Assembly (NCBI GenBank): GCA_903921455.1
Contig: CAIXPZ010000137.1
Coordinates: 1 to 11,121 of the forward strand
Length of the DNA: 11,121 nucleotides
DNA from: an uncultured Verrucomicrobia subdivision 3 bacterium
Lineage (GTDB): Bacteria; Verrucomicrobiota; Verrucomicrobiae; Limisphaerales; UBA11358
Reading direction: 5' to 3'
Below are positions 7,160 to 11,121 of the stretch, piece after piece; the stretch's first letter is position 1, and the number at the start of each line of letters is the position of its first letter. The position numbers were made by a program, and so were the translations under genes. The notes beneath the pieces were generated by a model, which did not search any database, was not told where the DNA came from, and was given only the letters and a program-made list of their open reading frames with translations.

Positions 7160-7172
7160 CATTCAAAAAGCC

Positions 7173-9323
7173 ATGTCATTTAACAACGTGAAGTTAATGA
7201 ATGGCAGTCGCCCTGCGTTACGTGGTTTCATCCTGTCCGTTCTCAGCGTGTTCAGCTATGCGCAATTGTCGATTGCCGCGTCGTTCGCGAAGTGGACGAC
7301 GAATGAACTGACGCTGAACAATGGATTGGTGGTGCGCTCAATCAAACTGCCATCCTCAATGAGCAATTTTCTGACGAAGTCCTATCAGCCGGTGGCGGGC
7401 GAGTTTAAGTATTTTCTGCCGACGAACACCGACTTTCAGTTCGAAATCAACAGCGCGATTTACTCCGGCAAGAGTGATTGGAGTTTGGTGGCGGTGACAA
7501 CAATTGCCGACTCACACGGCGGCGATGGCGCGGCGGTCACTTTGTTGAGCTCGGACAAAAAAATCGAAGTCACGGCACGGTTTCTCCTCTACCCGGATTC
7601 GCCCGTGATCCGCAAAAGTCTTGCGATCAAAAATCTCGGCGAAGCAGAAGCGGCCTTGGAATCCGTGGACGTGGAGAAATTCCAGGTCACGGCGTATCAC
7701 GCGACGACGTTCAGTTGGATTTGCAGCGATTACGGGCGGCGGCGTTCCATCGGGCCGTTCGAGGGCGGGATGCAGGACGCGCTGGTGATCGTGCATAATC
7801 CCGATTGGGAATCGGGCATCGTCATCGGCAACGAAGCGGCGGGCGTGGAGAAGCACACTTCCGTGTTTTGGGATGGCCCGACGATTTGCAGCGGCCTGAC
7901 GCACAAGGACGCGCGTTTCCCGTTTCGCAAATGGCTCAAGCCCGGCGAGTCCTTCGAGACACCGCCGGTGTTCACCATGGTTTACAACGGCCACAAAGAT
8001 CCTGATGGAATCCTGAACACGGATGTTCCGGATTTTGTCCGCCGGCATCTGGGCATCCGGCTCTCAGAATTGAAGGAGAAACCCACATTCGTTTACAACA
8101 CATGGAATCCATTCGGGAAAAATATCAACGAGCAACTCATCATGGAACTCGCCAAGGCCGCAGCGGCGGCGGGCATGAAGGAATTTGTGATTGATGACGG
8201 CTGGCAGGATAGCTACGGCGATTGGGGCGTGGATAAGAAGAAATTTCCCCACGGGCTGAAACCGGTTTTTGATTACATCAAGTCGCTGGGCATGAAGCCC
8301 GGCTTGTGGGTGAGCGTCGGTTCGGCCACGCCGGACAGCCGGGTTTTCCAGCAACATCCGGAATGGTTTGTCCGGGATCAGGCCGGCGACCGGACCTCCG
8401 TGCATGGCGAAGCGGAAAAATTCACCGCCTGTTTCAGCACGGACTGGAAGGACTACATCGGTGGCGTCTTGAAACGGTTGGTGGCGGAAAATGGACTGGA
8501 ATATCTGAAGCTGGATTTTGCCGTGGTGGCCAGTCCCTACGTGTTCGATCCCGCCAAATCGGGTTGTTACGCGACCAATCATCCTGGCCACAAGGACCAC
8601 GCCGAGTCGCTGTATGTGAATTACGAGCCGATGTGGAAGCTGTTTGACGAACTGCATGAATTGAAGCCGGGGCTGTTCATTGATTGCACCTTCGAGACGA
8701 TGGGGGGATTGCAGTTGATTGATTATGCGATGTTGAAACATGCCGAGGGCAACTGGCTCGCAAATTATTACGCGCCGAATGAGAAGGTGGATTTGCGTGT
8801 TCGGAACATGGCGTGGTGGCGTTCGCCCGCCATGCCCTCCACCGCGCTGGTGATCGGCAATCCCAAAATGGAAGACCCCGGTTGGGAAACGCACATAAAG
8901 TCTTTGGCGGGTGCGTTGCCCATCATGCTCGGCGATCCGCGCAAGTTGTCACCGTCCGACCTCAAGAAATACCGCTGCTACTCCGACTGGTTGCAGTCCA
9001 TGGCAACCAAGCATGACATCATGAGCTATCGGCAGGATTTGCCCGGATTCGGCGAGCCGAAGGAAGGGAGTTGGGACGGTTTTCAGCGAATCAACACCGA
9101 CACCAAACAAGGCGGCATTATCGGCGTGTTTCGCCAGGGCGCACTCGAAACGAAACGCATCGTCAGCATCAATTACCTCGACCCCGCGAAAACCTATCAT
9201 GTGAAAGCGATGGACGGAAAAGTTGTTTACACGGGAACTGGCCGCGAACTTGCGACCAAAGGTTTTGCAGTTGAACTGGCGGATTTGTATGCCGGAAAAT
9301 TATTTGAAGTCTGCCTCCGTTGA
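7173..9323 (+). CDS. GH36-like clan GH-D alpha-galactosidase, secreted
   Basis: A 716-residue secreted enzyme resembling GH36 alpha-galactosidases. After a signal peptide (about 14-36) comes an N-terminal beta-supersandwich to about residue 300, then the barrel beginning PTFVYNTWNP. FVIDDGWQDSYGDWGVDKKK with KFPHGLKP is characteristic of GH36. The nucleophile is probably D448 in EYLKLDF. Where GH36 enzymes have C-x-GG-x-R-x-D followed by W-x-SD, this protein has C-T-F-E-T-M-GG-L-Q-L-I-D and then WLAN, so the usual acid/base aspartate aligns with N531; E525 in HAEGNW is a possible substitute. Activity or specificity may therefore differ from classical GH36. ATG 7173 lies 13 bases after the previous stop. 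ATG 7197 also gives a good signal peptide, and TTG 7149 would overlap the upstream gene. Family membership is fairly sure, activity less so. Confidence 0.85.
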   Translation: MSFNNVKLMNGSRPALRGFILSVLSVFSYAQLSIAASFAKWTTNELTLNNGLVVRSIKLPSSMSNFLTKSYQPVAGEFKYFLPTNTDFQFEINSAIYSGKSDWSLVAVTTIADSHGGDGAAVTLLSSDKKIEVTARFLLYPDSPVIRKSLAIKNLGEAEAALESVDVEKFQVTAYHATTFSWICSDYGRRRSIGPFEGGMQDALVIVHNPDWESGIVIGNEAAGVEKHTSVFWDGPTICSGLTHKDARFPFRKWLKPGESFETPPVFTMVYNGHKDPDGILNTDVPDFVRRHLGIRLSELKEKPTFVYNTWNPFGKNINEQLIMELAKAAAAAGMKEFVIDDGWQDSYGDWGVDKKKFPHGLKPVFDYIKSLGMKPGLWVSVGSATPDSRVFQQHPEWFVRDQAGDRTSVHGEAEKFTACFSTDWKDYIGGVLKRLVAENGLEYLKLDFAVVASPYVFDPAKSGCYATNHPGHKDHAESLYVNYEPMWKLFDELHELKPGLFIDCTFETMGGLQLIDYAMLKHAEGNWLANYYAPNEKVDLRVRNMAWWRSPAMPSTALVIGNPKMEDPGWETHIKSLAGALPIMLGDPRKLSPSDLKKYRCYSDWLQSMATKHDIMSYRQDLPGFGEPKEGSWDGFQRINTDTKQGGIIGVFRQGALETKRIVSINYLDPAKTYHVKAMDGKVVYTGTGRELATKGFAVELADLYAGKLFEVCLR

Positions 9324-10819
9324 TGACTGGTAAAAAAATGAAATCTATTTTTAACGCAATGCGGTGGTCCTGTGTTTTGCTGGGATGCCTCGTGGGCCTC
9401 GGCGAAATGGCCGTGGCAGAAAACAATGTCGTCGTGGTGAAGCCACCGCCAACCGACGAGTTGCTCGCCAATCCTGGCATGGGCTGGCAGACGTTTCACG
9501 GTCTCACCAGCAAGACGGACACGACTCTGCCGCGCTGGATTCCTTCCACCGTCATGTATATCCGCTGGGGCTGGATTGATCTCGAACCGCAACCGGGAAA
9601 ACTGAATACCGAACTGATGGATAAGACGCTGAAGGAAGCGCACGACGCCGGGCAGAAGCTGGCGTTTCGCGTCAAGACTTGCTCGCCCAATCTGGATATG
9701 CCGAATGGCCCGAGCAAAACCGTTCGCTTCCATCCCCTGTGGCTCAAGGAAGCCGGTGGTTGCGAAATTTTGGTGGATTACAACGGCAGCGCGCCGGTGA
9801 TTCCCATTCCCGATCTGGACGATCCCGCCACCTTGAAGCTTCATCTCGACCTCATCAAGCGTCTGGGCGAGCGTTACGACGGTCATCCCGACCTAGATCA
9901 CGTTGACATCGGTTCGATTGGCTGGTGGGGCGAGTGGCATTATTCCCGGTCCAAACTGGCCAAGATGCCGAGCCTGGAAAATCGCCAGAAGGTCGTGGAT
10001 GCCTATCTGGCCGCGTTCAAGAAGACGCCTCTGATCATGTTGCTCAACGCCAAGGAATGTACGACCTACGCGGCGCAGCATGGCGCGGGCTGGCGGATTG
10101 ATTCACTCGGCGATCTCGGCACGTTTTCGCCCACGGACAACCACATGCGCAACAAATACCCGGATTGGTTTGTGCAGACCAAGGTGCAGGATGTTTGGAA
10201 AACCGCACCAATTGCCTTCGAGCCGCCAGCGGATGTTGCCGAATTCGTCGAGAAGAAATGGCCGCTGCGCTGGATTTTCAACTACGGGCTGGCGCTGCAC
10301 GGCAGTCAATTCAACGGCAAGTCGGGCAAGCTACCAAGTGACAAAAATTTTCGGGCCGAGTTGGAGCGTTTTCTGCGTCGCCTCGGCTACCGTCTGGTTT
10401 TGGACGAACTGACTCACCCCGCGCAGGCCAAAGCTGGAGGCAAGCTGGATCTCTCGATGAAATGGCAGAACATCGGCTGCGCGCCGTGTTATCAGCCGTA
10501 TCGCGTGGCGTATCGGCTGACGGACAAGCAGGGTTATCAAAAAGTCTTTGTCAGCCCGGTGACGGTGAATCACTGGCTGCCTGGTTCGATTGAATTGTTC
10601 ACGGAAGAATTTTTTGAAGAACCAAAAGATTTGCCGCCCGGGCCGGTGAACGAGATCACCGACAGCATCAATCTACCCAGCGACCTGCCGCCGGGCGACT
10701 ACACGTTGTCCGTCGGCGTGATTGGCGTGAGCACGGAGCAGCCGGTCGTGCGGCTTGGAATCAAAGGCCGGGCCAAGGACGGTTGGTATCCGTTGAGCAA
10801 AGTGAACATCGCTCCGTAA
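9323..10819 (+). CDS. Secreted DUF4832-domain protein, barrel-type putative glycosidase (paralog 2)
   Basis: A 498-residue paralog of the protein at 5654-7159, alignable end to end with long identical blocks such as KKWPLRWIFNYGLALHGS. The signal peptide runs to about AVA-EN (residues 1-33). It shares ELLANPGMGW, GWWGEWH (E204) and IAFEPP (E300), so the proposed catalytic pair is conserved. The main difference is an insertion of about eight residues after SPN (roughly residues 124-135) near the presumed active-site face, which could change substrate fit. ATG 9323 overlaps the stop of the GH36-like gene by one base (TGATG), implying coupling. ATG 9338 is an equally good start for the signal peptide. 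Repeating a DUF4832 gene directly after each clan GH-D gene suggests each enzyme has its own partner. The function itself is not established. Confidence 0.82.
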   Translation: MTGKKMKSIFNAMRWSCVLLGCLVGLGEMAVAENNVVVVKPPPTDELLANPGMGWQTFHGLTSKTDTTLPRWIPSTVMYIRWGWIDLEPQPGKLNTELMDKTLKEAHDAGQKLAFRVKTCSPNLDMPNGPSKTVRFHPLWLKEAGGCEILVDYNGSAPVIPIPDLDDPATLKLHLDLIKRLGERYDGHPDLDHVDIGSIGWWGEWHYSRSKLAKMPSLENRQKVVDAYLAAFKKTPLIMLLNAKECTTYAAQHGAGWRIDSLGDLGTFSPTDNHMRNKYPDWFVQTKVQDVWKTAPIAFEPPADVAEFVEKKWPLRWIFNYGLALHGSQFNGKSGKLPSDKNFRAELERFLRRLGYRLVLDELTHPAQAKAGGKLDLSMKWQNIGCAPCYQPYRVAYRLTDKQGYQKVFVSPVTVNHWLPGSIELFTEEFFEEPKDLPPGPVNEITDSINLPSDLPPGDYTLSVGVIGVSTEQPVVRLGIKGRAKDGWYPLSKVNIAP

Positions 10820-10867
10820 CTGAAAATGAAACCGCTGCAATCAACGCAACTCCATCCATCACTTCCA

Positions 10868-11121
10868 ATGAAAAAAATCGCCCTTCTCATCACCTTCAGC
10901 CTGCTGCTGGCTTCGCCGCTGCGGGCGGAACTCAAGATGTCCGCCATCTTCGGCGACCACATGGTGCTGCAACAAAAGCAGTCCAATCCCATTTGGGGCT
11001 GGGACACGCCCGGCACGGAAGTCACCGTATCCTTCGCGGGTCAAACTCTGTCCACGAAAGCCGGCAGCGACGGTAAGTGGACGGTGAAACTCGCACCGTT
11101 GTCCGCCAACGCCACGCCGCA
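10868..11121 (+). CDS. Sialate O-acetylesterase family protein, 5' part
   Basis: Only the first 84 codons are in the window; the gene runs off the right edge. A textbook signal peptide (MKKIALLITFSLLLASPLRA) is followed by the N-terminal beta domain of sialate O-acetylesterase (SASA, SGNH-type) proteins: FGDHMVLQQ, then PIWGWDTPGTEVTVSFAGQ and GKWTVKLAPL. Family members remove acetyl groups from sugars, and many bacterial ones act on acetylated plant or algal glycans, not sialic acid. The SGNH catalytic residues lie beyond the window, so activity cannot be judged. It starts 48 bases after the DUF4832 gene, which fits the operon. An in-frame ATG at 10826 would add 14 residues but spoil the signal peptide, so I prefer 10868. 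Confidence 0.85.
   Translation, partial: MKKIALLITFSLLLASPLRAELKMSAIFGDHMVLQQKQSNPIWGWDTPGTEVTVSFAGQTLSTKAGSDGKWTVKLAPLSANATP

Overview
The window reads as a carbohydrate-utilisation locus of a Gram-negative, free-living bacterium, most likely from the Planctomycetota-Verrucomicrobiota-Chlamydiota group and probably Verrucomicrobiota. That placement is an inference. It rests on the mix of secreted GH27 and GH36-type clan GH-D glycosidases, DUF4832 proteins, a sialate O-acetylesterase-like protein, and a histidine kinase with several OB-like sensor repeats. No rRNA, tRNA or housekeeping marker is present to fix the taxon. All convincing genes lie on the plus strand.

Layout. Positions 1-835 hold no gene I can defend. 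They contain a terminator-like hairpin near the left edge, a weak minus-strand open frame, and a regulatory segment (about 719-763) just before the first gene. Next comes a two-component module: a membrane histidine kinase of the NarX/DesK type (836-2926), a NarL/FixJ-type response regulator overlapping it by four bases (2923-3552), and a receiver-only paralog of that regulator without a DNA-binding domain (3652-4098). From about 4133 a tightly packed operon runs off the right edge: GH27 alpha-galactosidase-like enzyme, DUF4832 protein 1, GH36-like enzyme, DUF4832 protein 2, and the start of a sialate O-acetylesterase family protein. All five begin with signal peptides, so the enzymes should act in the periplasm or outside the cell.

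The most interesting signal is an 18-bp sequence, cccctccgttcgggtagt, that occurs three times in non-coding DNA. It lies ahead of the kinase gene (inverted, one mismatch), ahead of the receiver-only gene, and ahead of the glycosidase operon. The flanks around the copies are unrelated while the element is conserved. Its core is an imperfect dyad with a two-base centre, the geometry NarL-family regulators use. The simplest model is that the kinase senses a ligand through its periplasmic OB-like repeats and phosphorylates the LuxR-type regulator. That regulator would bind this element to control the kinase/regulator genes, the truncated receiver, and the galactoside-degrading operon. The receiver-only paralog would compete for phosphate and act as a damper. 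None of this is demonstrated.

Within the operon the order is GH27, DUF4832, GH36-like, DUF4832. A clan GH-D enzyme is thus paired twice with a DUF4832 protein, and the two DUF4832 proteins are clear paralogs. This suggests that the barrel-like N-terminal part of the DUF4832 proteins is an uncharacterised partner enzyme acting on the same galactose-containing glycan.
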